A DNA stretch of 64,000 nt. Origin: Fibrella aquatilis (lineage in GTDB: Bacteria > Bacteroidota > Bacteroidia > Cytophagales > Spirosomataceae). The stretch is taken from positions 81,088 to 145,087 of the forward strand of contig NZ_JAFMYU010000019.1 in assembly GCF_017353255.1 (NCBI RefSeq), written 5' to 3'. The stretch's first letter is position 1. The number at the start of each line of letters is the position of its first letter. The notes beneath the pieces are model-generated. The model had not been told where the DNA came from. It searched no databases and saw only the letters and a list, made by a program, of their open reading frames with translations. Positions 52,842 through 63,026 of the stretch are shown one piece after another. Both the position numbers and the translations under genes were made by a program.

Positions 52842-53567
52842 CTACTCTGGGCTGTATGTCAACTGCACAATCAGCCCCGACGAGCCATCCTGATTGTTAC
52901 GTTGCCAGCCCAAGGCCAGGGGCAGGCTCTTAGTCAGGTATATTTCCAGACCTAGCCCCAACTGCCCCACGTCGTGCTGCCCCGAAATCCAGTCGCCCAG
53001 GATGTGCAGCTTTTGGTAAAAAATACCTGCATCGAATCCTGCCTGAAATCCCACTACCTGATTGCCGCCAAGGTAGCGCACGTGACCATTATACAGCCCT
53101 GCCGTAAGCTTATAGTGGTCGTCGTGGAAAGATCTGTTCAGGTTGGCATAGACATAGTGCACAAACCGGTGCTGCCCTTGGTGGGGCGTGAGGTTGAAAC
53201 CCGCCTGTCCACCCAGGCCGATGTGAAACTGGTGGCCCAGCTTGAAAATTTTCTGCGCGTTCAGCAGCAATAGAGGCGAGTAAGCGTTTTCGGTGGTCGA
53301 ATCGTTGCGCTGAAAACTGTGGGTTTGCGGGTAATAATCGAGGTTAAGCAGGTTGGCTCCTATTTCCCAATCCTTACCCAAACCATAATCTATGGTGGTG
53401 AGCGACCGGTAAAAGTCCTGAATGTTAAACTGTTGCTGAATGGTGAGCTTGTGTTTCTCGGCCACGTCCGATTCGGGAACGTTAAAGTAAGACTCCTGAG
53501 CCAGAGCAGGCAGACAGGCGCCGAAGGTTAATAGCAGGCCGACCAACTGTGTAAACCAATGTTTCAT
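52842..53567 (-). CDS. outer-membrane-like beta protein, function unknown
   Basis: 241 aa from ATG 53567. Signal peptide 1-23 (LLLTFGACLPALAQ). The mature part has alternating hydrophobic strands (HIGLGGQAGFNL, YKLTAGLYNG, QVVGFQAGFDAGIF) as expected for a small outer-membrane barrel. No family is recognised. It is divergent from the metal-efflux operon with about 140 bases between the starts, which suggests joint regulation. Confidence 0.65.
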   Translation of the reverse strand: MKHWFTQLVGLLLTFGACLPALAQESYFNVPESDVAEKHKLTIQQQFNIQDFYRSLTTIDYGLGKDWEIGANLLNLDYYPQTHSFQRNDSTTENAYSPLLLLNAQKIFKLGHQFHIGLGGQAGFNLTPHQGQHRFVHYVYANLNRSFHDDHYKLTAGLYNGHVRYLGGNQVVGFQAGFDAGIFYQKLHILGDWISGQHDVGQLGLGLEIYLTKSLPLALGWQRNNQDGSSGLIVQLTYSPE

Positions 53568-53709
53568 GACGTTGTGTAATTCTACTTGGCTACTAGGCAA
53601 TCGGGATTAATGTTTAGTCATTAACACTATTTTAATAACGATTAGGCTAGTTTAAGCTGACCTTTGTGGTCCGTTTCTTGGGACTTTTCGTCGTTTTAAT
53701 TTCATCCTT

Positions 53710-54957
53710 ATGCGTTTATATTTCGCTGTGTTTTTGTGCATCTGCACATCCGCCGCAGCGCAGGACACCCTGTCGGTTACGTTGCCTCAAGCTGACAGCT
53801 TGTTTATTCGCCAGAACCTACTGGCCCTGGCGGGTCGTTTCCAGATAGAGGCAGCTCAGGCACAAATCGTGCAGGCCCGTTTGTTCGACAATCCCATTGC
53901 CAGTTTGGAATTCAATGGCTACAACCCTGGTGCCAGTCAGTTTTTCGACGTGGGCAGGGGTGGGCAAAAGGCCTTGGCTCTTCAGCAGACCATTTTGCTA
54001 GCTGGCAAACGCAGCAAGCGCGTGGCCGTAGCCACTGAGCAACGCCGCCTGACCGAACTGCAATTTGCTGATTTGCTTCGCACACTCCGGTTCGACTTGC
54101 ACAGTCGGTTTTATTCTATCTATTTCACCAGCAACACGTTGGCCGTGTACCGGCAGCAACGCGCCCGGCTTACGGAGACGATTGCGGCTTTTGCCCGGCA
54201 GTATGAAAAAAACAACGTGGCTCTGCGCGAACTGGTCCGGCTGAAGGCGCTGCTGCTGCAACTCAACAATGATCAGTTAGACCTGCAAAACCAACTCACC
54301 GAGCAACAGCGGGACCTACGCATTTTGCTGCAAACGTCGGCCACGATACGCCCCATTATTCGCCCGGCCGACACTACACGCTTTGCCCGGTCATTGCCAA
54401 CACTCAATGAGGCGGTCGCGCTGGCGGTCGAAAACAGACCCGATCTGAAAGGTGCCGACGTGGCCGTTCGCCAAGCCGATGCCAACGCCGCATTTCAAAA
54501 AGCCCTGGCTACACCTGATTTACGGGTAGGAGGGCTGTTTGATCAGAATGCCTCCTATACACCTAACTATCTGGGTATTACGCTCAGCATGGACCTGCCA
54601 ATTCTGAACAGAAACCAAGGCAATATTCAGTCGGCGCGGGCACAACGGAGCTACCTGCAACTGGCGCAACGGCAGGCACAAACGGTAGTGGAAAACGAAA
54701 TCAGGGCCGCGCTGGAAGAAATTCAGCAGACCGAAGTGGCATACCGCTCAATTGATCAGAGCTTCCCGGCGCAGTTTGACCAGCTTAATCAAAGCATCCT
54801 GCGCAACTTCGAGCGGGGCAACGTGTCGCTGATCGAGTTTGTCGATTTGTTCGAGACTTACCTGCAAAATGTACAACAGCTCAACCGCCTCAGCGCCGAC
54901 CGTATCACAGCCTACGAACAATTGACATTTACCATCGGCACCGACCTATTCCGGTAA
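53710..54957 (+). CDS. TolC family outer-membrane efflux protein (CzcC-like)
   Basis: 415 aa. Signal peptide 1-17, then coiled-coil helices with SLEFNGYNPG and the repeat-like LRTLRFDLHSRFYSIYF and DLPILNRNQGNIQSARAQRSY. It is the outer-membrane duct of the tripartite pump encoded with the next two genes (gaps of 20 and 7 bases). It is convergent with nothing and divergent from the barrel gene. A weak -7-like GACCTTTG is at 53659. Confidence 0.88.
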   Translation: MRLYFAVFLCICTSAAAQDTLSVTLPQADSLFIRQNLLALAGRFQIEAAQAQIVQARLFDNPIASLEFNGYNPGASQFFDVGRGGQKALALQQTILLAGKRSKRVAVATEQRRLTELQFADLLRTLRFDLHSRFYSIYFTSNTLAVYRQQRARLTETIAAFARQYEKNNVALRELVRLKALLLQLNNDQLDLQNQLTEQQRDLRILLQTSATIRPIIRPADTTRFARSLPTLNEAVALAVENRPDLKGADVAVRQADANAAFQKALATPDLRVGGLFDQNASYTPNYLGITLSMDLPILNRNQGNIQSARAQRSYLQLAQRQAQTVVENEIRAALEEIQQTEVAYRSIDQSFPAQFDQLNQSILRNFERGNVSLIEFVDLFETYLQNVQQLNRLSADRITAYEQLTFTIGTDLFR

Positions 54958-54977
54958 CGTTTTCTTCCTCAAGACCT

Positions 54978-56060
54978 ATGAAACCTGTCTTTATTCTTCT
55001 TTTTCTGGTGGCAACAAGCTGCGCGAAAGAACAAAAACCGGCTACTGTCGAGGTTGCCAAAACGGCCTTTGTGCTTACCGATACGATGGTCAGCCGGGTG
55101 CAAACCGAGGCCGTGCAGAGTCTGCCCATCCGCAGCCAACTGCGTTTAATCGGCCATGTAGTACCCGACGAAAACCGCCTGATCCGGGTGTTCCCGCTGG
55201 TGGGCGGCAACGTGCGCGACGTGCGGGCCGAACTGGGTGATTACGTGCAAAAGGGGCAAACACTGGCCATTATCCAGTCGGGCGAAGTAGCGGGGTATAA
55301 CAAGGAAGTGGCCCAGTCGCAGGCTGAGCTACGGCTGGCCGAAAAGAACTTGAAAGTGGCCCAGGAGATGTTTACCGACAAACTCAGCTCGGAGCGCGAT
55401 GTGGTGGCTGCCCGCAAGGAAGTAGAGCGCGAACAGGCCGAACAGGCCCGCCTGCGGGAGGTGTTGCAGATCTATGGAGCCGACAAGCAGTCGCAGTCGG
55501 TGGTGAAGGCACCCATTTCAGGCTATGTGCTCGAAAAGAACATCAACCGGGGTATGCAACTGCGATCTGACGATGCCAACGCGGTATTTACCATTTCGCA
55601 ACTGAACGAAATCTGGGTGATGGCCAACGTTAACGAGTCGGAAATTGGGCGGATGCGGATGGGGCTGGTAGCGCAAATTCGTACGCTCAGCTACCCCGAC
55701 CGGGTATTCTCCGGCCACGTCGACAAGATTTACAACGTGCTTGACCCCACCACTAAAACCATGCAGGTGCGCATTCGGCTAGCCAACGATAAGTTGCTGC
55801 TGAAACCAGGCATGAACGCCAGCGTCACCCTCGCCTTTGACGAAGGCGGTTCCATGCCCACCATTCCTGCCAAGGCGCTGATCTTCGACAAGAGCCGTCA
55901 GTTTGTGATGGTGTTTCACGACAAAGCCCACATAGACACCCGCGAGGTGCAGGTGTACCGCTCACAGGGCGACATTGCCTACATCCGCACTGGCCTGGCC
56001 CCCGGCGAAAAAGTCATCACCCAGTCACAATTGCTCATTTATGATGCCCTTAATGATTAA
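54978..56060 (+). CDS. RND efflux periplasmic adaptor lipoprotein (CzcB-like)
   Basis: 360 aa. Lipobox at C15 (FLVATSC). Membrane-fusion-protein order: barrel-sandwich start (LVGGNVRDVRAELGDYVQKG), alpha hairpin about 110-155 (QSQAELRLAEKNLKVA), the second half (VVKAPISGYVLEKNINRGMQL), beta-barrel and membrane-proximal domains. It joins the RND pump to the TolC-like duct in the periplasm. It lies between those two genes in one operon. Confidence 0.9.
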   Translation: MKPVFILLFLVATSCAKEQKPATVEVAKTAFVLTDTMVSRVQTEAVQSLPIRSQLRLIGHVVPDENRLIRVFPLVGGNVRDVRAELGDYVQKGQTLAIIQSGEVAGYNKEVAQSQAELRLAEKNLKVAQEMFTDKLSSERDVVAARKEVEREQAEQARLREVLQIYGADKQSQSVVKAPISGYVLEKNINRGMQLRSDDANAVFTISQLNEIWVMANVNESEIGRMRMGLVAQIRTLSYPDRVFSGHVDKIYNVLDPTTKTMQVRIRLANDKLLLKPGMNASVTLAFDEGGSMPTIPAKALIFDKSRQFVMVFHDKAHIDTREVQVYRSQGDIAYIRTGLAPGEKVITQSQLLIYDALND

Positions 56061-56067
56061 TTAGTGA

Positions 56068-59000
56068 ATGAACGCACTCATCAAAGCCATACTGACCTTT
56101 TCGCTGAAGAACCGATTCTTCGTGTTTTTCATGGTGGGGTCCATTGCCATTGCCGGGCTGGTTAGCTACCTCCGAACGCCCATTGAAGCCTTCCCCGACG
56201 TGACCAACACCCAGATCATTGTGGTGACGGAATGGAACGGACGCAGCGCCGAAGAAGTAGAGCGGTTCGTGACCGTGCCCATTGAGGTAGCCATGAACTC
56301 GGTGCAGCGCAAGACCAACGTCCGGTCTATCACCATGTTTGGGCTGTCGGTGATGAAGATCATTTTTGAAGACGATGTCGAAGACTTCTTCGCGCGGCAG
56401 CAGGTCAACAACCTGCTACGCACGGTGTCCTTGCCCGAAGGTGTAGAGCCTGATATTCAGCCCCCCTACGGCCCCACCGGTGAGATATTTCGGTATACGC
56501 TAAAATCCCCCACCCGTGACACACGCGAACTGCTGACGATTCAGAACTGGGTCATCGACAGGCAGTTACGGGCCGTTCCGGGCGTGGCCGACATTGTAGC
56601 ATTTGGGGGTCGTGAGAAGACCTACGAGGTGAGTGTGAACCCCATGCTGCTGACCAAATACGGCATTACACCCTCGGAAGTGTACAACGCCGTGACGCAG
56701 AATAACCTCAACGTGGGTGGTGACGTGATCGAGAAAAACGGGCAGGCCTACGTAGTTCGGGGGATTGGGCTGCTGACCAACATCGCTGATATTGAGAATA
56801 TTATCGTCGACGAACAGGGTGGCCTGCCCGTGCTCGTGCGCGACGTGGCGCAGGTCAGCGAGTCGAATCAGCCACGCGTGGGGCAGGTGGGCCTCGACAA
56901 AAGCGACGACGTGGTGGAGGGCATCATTGTGCAGCGCAAAGGCGAAAACCCGTCGGAGGTGCTGGGGCGGGTAAAGGAGAAAATCGCGGAGCTGAACGAG
57001 AAAGTCCTGCCCGACGATGTGACGATGGAGACCTTCTACGACCGCGATAACCTGATGAGCTATTGCACCGAAACCGTGCTGCACAACCTCGCCGAGGGTA
57101 TTCTGTTCGTCACGGTAATCGTGTTCCTATTCATGGCCGACTGGCGTACTACGGTGATTGTCAGCATCATTATTCCGCTGGCCTTGCTGTTTGCGTTCTT
57201 CTGTATGCGCCTGCGCGGCATGTCGGCCAACCTGCTGTCTATGGGTGCCGTTGACTTCGGCATCATCATCGACGGAGCGGTGGTAATGGTCGAAGGCATC
57301 TTTGTGGTGCTCGACCACAAAGCCCATAAGGTGGGCATGGAGAAGTTTAACAAGCTTGCCAAACTGGGGCTGATTCGCAAAACGGGTACCGACTTGGGCA
57401 AGGCCGTTTTCTTCTCGAAACTCATCATTATCACGGCGCTGCTGCCCATTTTCTCGTTTGAAAAGGTAGAGGGTAAAATGTTCAGTCCCCTGGCCTGGAC
57501 CCTGGGTTTTGCCCTGCTGGGTGCCTTGTTTTTTACCCTCACGCTGGTGCCGGTGTTGTGTTCGATGCTGCTGAACAAAAACGTGCGCGAGAAAAATAAC
57601 CCGGTGGTAAATTTCTTCAATAGGATCGTCACCAATGGCTTTACCTGGACCTATGGGCATCAGAAAATCAGCATGCTGGCGGCCCTGCTCTTCATGGGTC
57701 TCACCTTCGCGTCGGCGTCGCTGTTGGGTACCGAGTTTTTGCCGCAACTGAACGAAGGTGCCCTTTGGGTGGAGGCCAAACTGCCCATGAGTTCGTCGCT
57801 GGGCGAGACCGTGAAAATGGTGCATACCCTCCGCGAAAAGCTGTCGGGCTTCCCCGAAGTGCGGGGTGTGCTTTCGCAAACGGGCCGTTCCAACGACGGT
57901 ACCGACCCGTCGGGGTTCTATTACGTGCAGATGCAGGTGAACCTGAAGCCCAAAAAAGAGTGGACCCGTAAGATCACCACTGATGGATTAATCGAAGAGA
58001 TGGATGCCAAACTGAAGCAGTTTCAGGGTATCAACTATAACTATTCGCAGCCCATCATCGACAACGTAGCCGAGGCCGTAGCGGGCATGAACGCCAGCAA
58101 CGCCGTTAAGATTTTCGGCAATGATCTGGACGAGCTAGACAAGTACGCCAACGAAGTGATTGGTGCTATCCGCGACGTGCCGGGGGTGAAAGACGTGGGT
58201 ATCTTGCGCAATGTGGGCCAACCCGAACTGAGCATCTATGTCGACAAACAGAAGATGGCGTTCTACGGCGTTCGCGTGGGCGATGCCGAGTCGGTAATTG
58301 AGATGGCCATTGGCGGAAAAACAGCCACCCAGCTCTATGAGGGCGAAAAACGGTTCGACATACGGGTACGTTACCAACCTGATTTTCGCAAAAACGAAGA
58401 AGACATTGGCCTGCTGATGGTGCCCACGATTCGGGGTGATAAAATTCCGCTGAAAGAGATCTCGACCATCAAAACCCTTACTGGCCCCGCCTTTGTGTAC
58501 CGCGATAAAAACAAGCGGTTCATTGGCGTTAAATTCTCGGTCCGGGAGCGCGACCTGGGCGGCACCATCGCCGAAGCTCAGCAGCGAGTACGCGAAAAAG
58601 TGAAGTTCGAGAAAGGCTACGAAGCCGAATGGACAGGTGAATTTGAGAATCAGGTGCGAGCCACCAAGCGGCTGGGTCAGGTAGTGCCGCTGAGTCTGGT
58701 GGCTATTTTCGTGATCCTGTTTGTACTCTTCGGCAATGCCAAAGACGCGGGCCTGGTACTGCTGAATGTGCCGTTTGCGCTCATTGGGGGCATTTTAGCC
58801 CTCCACGCTACCGGCACCATCTTCGGCATTTCGGCGGGAGTAGGATTCATTGCCCTGTTTGGCATCTGCGTGCAAAACGGCGTAATTCTGATTTCGGTAT
58901 TTAACAATAACCTGAAAGAGGGCATGGATATCGATAAGGCCATTGCCGAAGGAGTGCAGTCGCGGATTAGGCCGGTGGTGATGACGGCTATGATGGCGGC

Positions 59001-59217
59001 CATCGGGCTATTGCCTGCCGCCGTCAGCAGCGGCATTGGCTCCGAAACGCAAAAGCCACTGGCCATCGTGGTGATCGGGGGATTAATTACGGCCACCATT
59101 CTGACCCTGCTGATCTTCCCTATCATCTACCGGTTCTTCAACCGCCGCATGGCCCACGGCATACCCCCACGGCTACCACGCGGGCGTAAGGTGAAAGTGA
59201 AGGCTATTCCGGCTTAG
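56068..59217 (+). CDS. heavy-metal RND efflux pump (CusA/CzcA family)
   Basis: 1049 aa, twelve transmembrane helices. The proton-relay motif is D396-F-G-III-D402-G-A-VVM-V-E409, the pattern of the Czc-type (Zn/Co/Cd) group rather than of Cus-type copper/silver pumps. Porter-domain signature TPIEAFPDVTNTQIIVVTEW is near the N-terminus. It exports divalent metal from the periplasm or cytosol through the TolC-like duct. The last gene of the operon; its TAG overlaps the stop of a convergent gene by three bases. Confidence 0.93.
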   Translation: MNALIKAILTFSLKNRFFVFFMVGSIAIAGLVSYLRTPIEAFPDVTNTQIIVVTEWNGRSAEEVERFVTVPIEVAMNSVQRKTNVRSITMFGLSVMKIIFEDDVEDFFARQQVNNLLRTVSLPEGVEPDIQPPYGPTGEIFRYTLKSPTRDTRELLTIQNWVIDRQLRAVPGVADIVAFGGREKTYEVSVNPMLLTKYGITPSEVYNAVTQNNLNVGGDVIEKNGQAYVVRGIGLLTNIADIENIIVDEQGGLPVLVRDVAQVSESNQPRVGQVGLDKSDDVVEGIIVQRKGENPSEVLGRVKEKIAELNEKVLPDDVTMETFYDRDNLMSYCTETVLHNLAEGILFVTVIVFLFMADWRTTVIVSIIIPLALLFAFFCMRLRGMSANLLSMGAVDFGIIIDGAVVMVEGIFVVLDHKAHKVGMEKFNKLAKLGLIRKTGTDLGKAVFFSKLIIITALLPIFSFEKVEGKMFSPLAWTLGFALLGALFFTLTLVPVLCSMLLNKNVREKNNPVVNFFNRIVTNGFTWTYGHQKISMLAALLFMGLTFASASLLGTEFLPQLNEGALWVEAKLPMSSSLGETVKMVHTLREKLSGFPEVRGVLSQTGRSNDGTDPSGFYYVQMQVNLKPKKEWTRKITTDGLIEEMDAKLKQFQGINYNYSQPIIDNVAEAVAGMNASNAVKIFGNDLDELDKYANEVIGAIRDVPGVKDVGILRNVGQPELSIYVDKQKMAFYGVRVGDAESVIEMAIGGKTATQLYEGEKRFDIRVRYQPDFRKNEEDIGLLMVPTIRGDKIPLKEISTIKTLTGPAFVYRDKNKRFIGVKFSVRERDLGGTIAEAQQRVREKVKFEKGYEAEWTGEFENQVRATKRLGQVVPLSLVAIFVILFVLFGNAKDAGLVLLNVPFALIGGILALHATGTIFGISAGVGFIALFGICVQNGVILISVFNNNLKEGMDIDKAIAEGVQSRIRPVVMTAMMAAIGLLPAAVSSGIGSETQKPLAIVVIGGLITATILTLLIFPIIYRFFNRRMAHGIPPRLPRGRKVKVKAIPA

Positions 59218-61604
59218 TCTACCCTAAAATCAACAACAGCTTCGTCGTCTTCGCCGGTGGGAGTGGGCAGGCCGTTGCCGGGGGTAGAATCGGGGTCGGC
59301 GGGGGTAGCGTACCGAAGTTGAGCGCGGGTCTGTTTCACACCAACGGCCATTACCCTGGCTCGAAACTGCATCGACGTAGACCCATTCATGGGTAACGAA
59401 CTGATTGTTCCAGATATGCCGCCACCCCCGGCCCCCATGTCGTTGCTGTCGACAAACTGAACGCCAGCGGGCAGGTAGGCCGTAACGCCTATGTTGCTGG
59501 CCGTGGCACCGCCTGCATTGGTAATAAATAAGGTATAGGTAACAAGATCATTGAGCCTGAGTGCCCGGCTACTGACCTGCATTCGCAAGCTCAAATCGGC
59601 TAGGTTGGGCACCGGCGCGGGTTGATTGCTTTGCAGGGCCGGTAGTGGCACCTGGTTGGGGTTTGGTGAAGGGTAAATAGGGCCACTATTGCCCACTCGC
59701 AGATCAAGTTGGGCGGTATCGTCCTGGCCATCAGCGGTTCCGGTGGCAGGTTGGCTATCGCGATCTGTGGGTGTGCACTGCATGATTTCGGCCGCCACCA
59801 GATATTGCCCCGCTACCTGCACCGTCAGCCGAAACGCCATGGTGTTGCTCACGCCGCTGCCCAGCGTACTAATCGTGCCACTCACGATTCCGTTGGCCAC
59901 GCTTACATTGCCCGAAACCGGCAGGGCGGTTGTGTTGGCAGGAAGCCGACACTGCCAGCCAATCGCCGAAGCCGACAGTGGGCCATCGTTGGTAGCGGTG
60001 ATGAAAATAGTGGTCGAGTCGCCAGGGTTCAGCACCCGCCGCCGGGCGCTACTGCTGAGACGTACATCAGTATCGCCAACGAGTGCGAACATAGGCGTAG
60101 GTGCCCCAGCCACTACTGGATTGGTTGACACTACCCGAACTCGGTAGTTGCCAGTGCTAAGTGAATCGGGCCAACGCACCCGTATAGGCGAACTGGCCCC
60201 GATGCCCAGTGTAGCCTTAAAACGCCCTCGGCTGTCAAGCACCTGCACCTGCCATTGGTTACCAGCATTGTAGGTGCCCAAGCTGGCAAATTTCACCGCT
60301 ACACTGTCGCCGCCAAAAAACACCCCGCCCTGCGCCGTAGCTACTGACTCCGTTGCAGCAAAGTGAATGGGCAAAATAGGCTGGGCTGTTTGGAAGAAAC
60401 TGGTATTTAGGCTATTATTCCAGTTTCGGGCAAATCGCGAAAGGCCCATGTTGAACGGAACAGACGGGCCATTGTTGAGGTAGTAACGTGGGTGGGGCGT
60501 GGGACGCAACGCATTACCGAAGTGCACGTTAGGCTGCCCGCTGTTCCGGTTTAATATGGTATCGTTGAGAGGGCCTTCAAATACGCCAAAGTTGGGCGTT
60601 TGTATCACCTGATTTTGTTGTGCTACTACGGCCGGGGTGGTTGTCTGTCCATCGAAAGAAGCCCTTGCCACTACCCAGGGCATGGTTCGCCCGTTGAAAT
60701 CCTGCCTTGCCTGCCGAATGAGTGAATCGAGCCGGGCGGCATAGAGCGGAATGGTTGATGATTTCGCATTTTCAGACTCGCCCTGATGCCACAGTACAGC
60801 CCGGAAGCCCCCAATGGTGCCGTAGTAGTTCATGACCTGCCGCAGGTTGGTATAGGGTTGCAGGTTAGGCCAGTTAGCTACACAGTAATAGAGGTTACAG
60901 GCTGGTATGCCATGAGCGGTGTTATTCCAGTTTTCAATAATAGACGAATCCCAGCCGGCGTTATAAAAAGCAACAGGAACATTAAACCGGTTCACGATAT
61001 AGTCGCCCAGTTCAGCCCAGCCCCACGAACTTTCGCCCATCGGAAAAATTCTCTTCCCGGCTGTAAGGGGTACGTAAGTAGCGTAGGGCATTGGCGTCCC
61101 GGCCGAAAACAGCGCGGGCAGGTTCGACGGATAGTAGTGGTTGATAGTGTCAATGCCAGAAACCCTGTCGGTATCGGTGCCAAGGTCATTATCACCGATG
61201 CCAAAGCCCCGCGCGTTTGACTGCCCCGCCGTGATAAACACCTCACCAATACCTACAGGCTGAACCGTTGCCTGAGCCACCATCACACCGTTGCGTATGG
61301 CTCGTACTGTGAGCACATACCAGCCACCCGCGCCTGTAATGTAGCCCATGACAAGCGGGCCGGGGTGGGTTTGCACCGTCTGCCAGGCAGAGGCTACACC
61401 CTGCCCTACAGCTATGGGCGTCAATTGTGCTTCAACAAAATCTGCCGCCACCGTTAAATGTCCTGCAATAGACAGATGTCCTTGGTTGTCCGTTCCGCGT
61501 TGCGTAACGAACCGGGTGGTAGGAAATGTGATCGTTAGTTGAGCATTGACTGGTTGAACGAGCAATAGATAAAGACAAATTAATGGATAGGATAGACGAA
61601 TCAT
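59214..61604 (-). CDS. SGNH-type sialate-O-acetylesterase-like protein with DUF11 repeats
   Basis: 796 aa. Signal peptide 1-21. Residues about 115-410 form the SASA/CE6-type esterase: nucleophile S129 in GQSNARG, LWHQGESE at 271-278, H361 in PNVHFGN. The rest has two DUF11-type beta-sandwich repeats (LRLNDLVTYTLFITNAGG...PAGVQFVDSN) that probably display the enzyme or bind glycan. Likely removes acetyl groups from polysaccharide. The C-terminus is acidic, without a T9SS motif. Convergent with the pump gene. Confidence 0.8.
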   Translation of the reverse strand: MIRLSYPLICLYLLLVQPVNAQLTITFPTTRFVTQRGTDNQGHLSIAGHLTVAADFVEAQLTPIAVGQGVASAWQTVQTHPGPLVMGYITGAGGWYVLTVRAIRNGVMVAQATVQPVGIGEVFITAGQSNARGFGIGDNDLGTDTDRVSGIDTINHYYPSNLPALFSAGTPMPYATYVPLTAGKRIFPMGESSWGWAELGDYIVNRFNVPVAFYNAGWDSSIIENWNNTAHGIPACNLYYCVANWPNLQPYTNLRQVMNYYGTIGGFRAVLWHQGESENAKSSTIPLYAARLDSLIRQARQDFNGRTMPWVVARASFDGQTTTPAVVAQQNQVIQTPNFGVFEGPLNDTILNRNSGQPNVHFGNALRPTPHPRYYLNNGPSVPFNMGLSRFARNWNNSLNTSFFQTAQPILPIHFAATESVATAQGGVFFGGDSVAVKFASLGTYNAGNQWQVQVLDSRGRFKATLGIGASSPIRVRWPDSLSTGNYRVRVVSTNPVVAGAPTPMFALVGDTDVRLSSSARRRVLNPGDSTTIFITATNDGPLSASAIGWQCRLPANTTALPVSGNVSVANGIVSGTISTLGSGVSNTMAFRLTVQVAGQYLVAAEIMQCTPTDRDSQPATGTADGQDDTAQLDLRVGNSGPIYPSPNPNQVPLPALQSNQPAPVPNLADLSLRMQVSSRALRLNDLVTYTLFITNAGGATASNIGVTAYLPAGVQFVDSNDMGAGGGGISGTISSLPMNGSTSMQFRARVMAVGVKQTRAQLRYATPADPDSTPGNGLPTPTGEDDEAVVDFRVD

Positions 61605-61785
61605 GCCCTAAAGTAAACTGAAGGACTCAATATCACTGTGCGATTAGTATACGAAACAAAAATCTACTTATACTATAGATTTGATTAGAAAAAATACCTT
61701 TCTATGGGTTATGGAATCATGCCGGCACCTGCATCTTTCAGACTAATAAGTCGTTTTATACGATGAAAGGAGATTTTTTCATACT

Positions 61786-61929
61786 ATGGACTCTTACCGT
61801 GCTCCTCCAAAAATACAATCATTACCTACCGAAGACCTTTTGGTAGGCATGAACAGAACAGGGCTGAGTGTCAATAACTTCGGCACCCTGCATTGGGGAA
61901 ACTCTGGGCATTTTTGTTCTATAAAATAG
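61786..61929 (+). CDS. possible 47-aa ORF in the long intergenic region
   Basis: ATG 61786 to TAG 61929, MDSYRAPPKIQSLPTEDLLV... No family recognised. It lies in the 518-base gap 61605-62122, which otherwise shows only A/T-rich sequence and the exbB promoter. Codon usage looks more even than in neighbours, so it may be chance. Confidence 0.2.
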   Translation: MDSYRAPPKIQSLPTEDLLVGMNRTGLSVNNFGTLHWGNSGHFCSIK

Positions 61930-61994
61930 TGAGAAAATTACAATTCATATTTTTTTTACAAAGCACGCGTACCGGTTTCTGGACAGAAAAAACG

Positions 61995-62002
61995 TAGCTT
62001 TG
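61995..62002 (+). promoter_or_regulatory. -7 promoter element for the exbB-exbD cluster
   Basis: TAGCTTTG matches TAnnTTTG. The ATG is 120 bases away, so the transcript has a long 5' leader (about 62009-62122), A/T-rich, without an obvious hairpin that I can name. Confidence 0.45.
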
Positions 62003-62122
62003 TAAGAGCATTCAGGGTAGTTCTCCGAAATTTTATTTCCCGAAACGCCTTCGTTGTAAAATTTTCACTTTTTTTACGTTCAAAACCTAACTTTCAATTC
62101 AACCCCAACAGTACACAGTTCA

Positions 62123-62956
62123 ATGAAGACACAATCTGCATCCCCAGCACCCGCAAAGGCAGCCGCACCTAAGAAATCGTCAGGTGGTTTAAACCCGGTG
62201 TTTGTCATTCCGATCCTGTTCATCTTGGCTGAACTGGCGTTCCATTTCTTCTTTGGAGATGGCAGCCACTTCCAGGGCGGTGACAACTCGAAAGAACCAA
62301 TTCCCGGCGACTACATAGGTACTGTGTACAAAGGTGGGTTTATCGTACCGTTCCTGTTCACCTGTCTGCTCTGCGTACTGGTTTTCTCTATTGAGCGCTT
62401 TATCACGATTGGCCGCGCCAACGGTACGGGTTCTATCGATGAGTTTGTCCGTAAGATCAAATCGCTCCTTGACCGTAACGAAGTAGCTGCTGCCATCTCA
62501 GAGTGTGACAAGCAGAAAGGGTCAATTGGTAACGTAGTGAAAACTGCCCTGCTGAAATATCAGCAACTGGCTACCGACACCGGCATGAACAAAGAACAGA
62601 AGCTGGTTGCCCTTCAGAAAGAAGTGGAAGAAGCAACAACGCTGGAACTGCCTATGCTGGAGAAAAACCTGACCATCATTGCCACGCTGGCATCGGTATC
62701 CACCCTGATTGCCCTGTTGGGAACGGTATTGGGTATGATTCGTGCCTTCGCCGCCATGGGTGCAACGGGTCAGCCCGACACCGGTGCGCTGTCTACGGGT
62801 ATCTCTGAAGCCCTGGTAAACACGGCCATTGGTATCGGTACGGCTGCCCTGGCCACGATCATGTACTCGTACTTCACGAGCCGCATCGATACGCTGACCT
62901 ACAATATTGACGAGATCGGCCTGAGCATCCAGCAGAACTTTGCTGCGCACAACTAA
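62123..62956 (+). CDS. MotA/TolQ/ExbB proton channel protein
   Basis: 277 aa. Extended Ala/Pro/Lys-rich N-terminus (1-25), TM1 about 26-42, periplasmic loop, TM2 about 75-95, then a large cytosolic helix bundle and TM3-TM4 (TLIALLGTVLGMIRAFAAMG and TAIGIGTAALATIMY). With ExbD it forms the proton-driven motor that energises TonB-dependent transport. Followed by two exbD genes (gaps of 70 and 129 bases). Confidence 0.92.
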   Translation: MKTQSASPAPAKAAAPKKSSGGLNPVFVIPILFILAELAFHFFFGDGSHFQGGDNSKEPIPGDYIGTVYKGGFIVPFLFTCLLCVLVFSIERFITIGRANGTGSIDEFVRKIKSLLDRNEVAAAISECDKQKGSIGNVVKTALLKYQQLATDTGMNKEQKLVALQKEVEEATTLELPMLEKNLTIIATLASVSTLIALLGTVLGMIRAFAAMGATGQPDTGALSTGISEALVNTAIGIGTAALATIMYSYFTSRIDTLTYNIDEIGLSIQQNFAAHN

Positions 62957-63026
62957 GCCGACGTTTGCGTTATTCAATTGGTTTACCCGCCTGTAACCGG
63001 GTGGGTAAACCGTAACGAACGATCCA

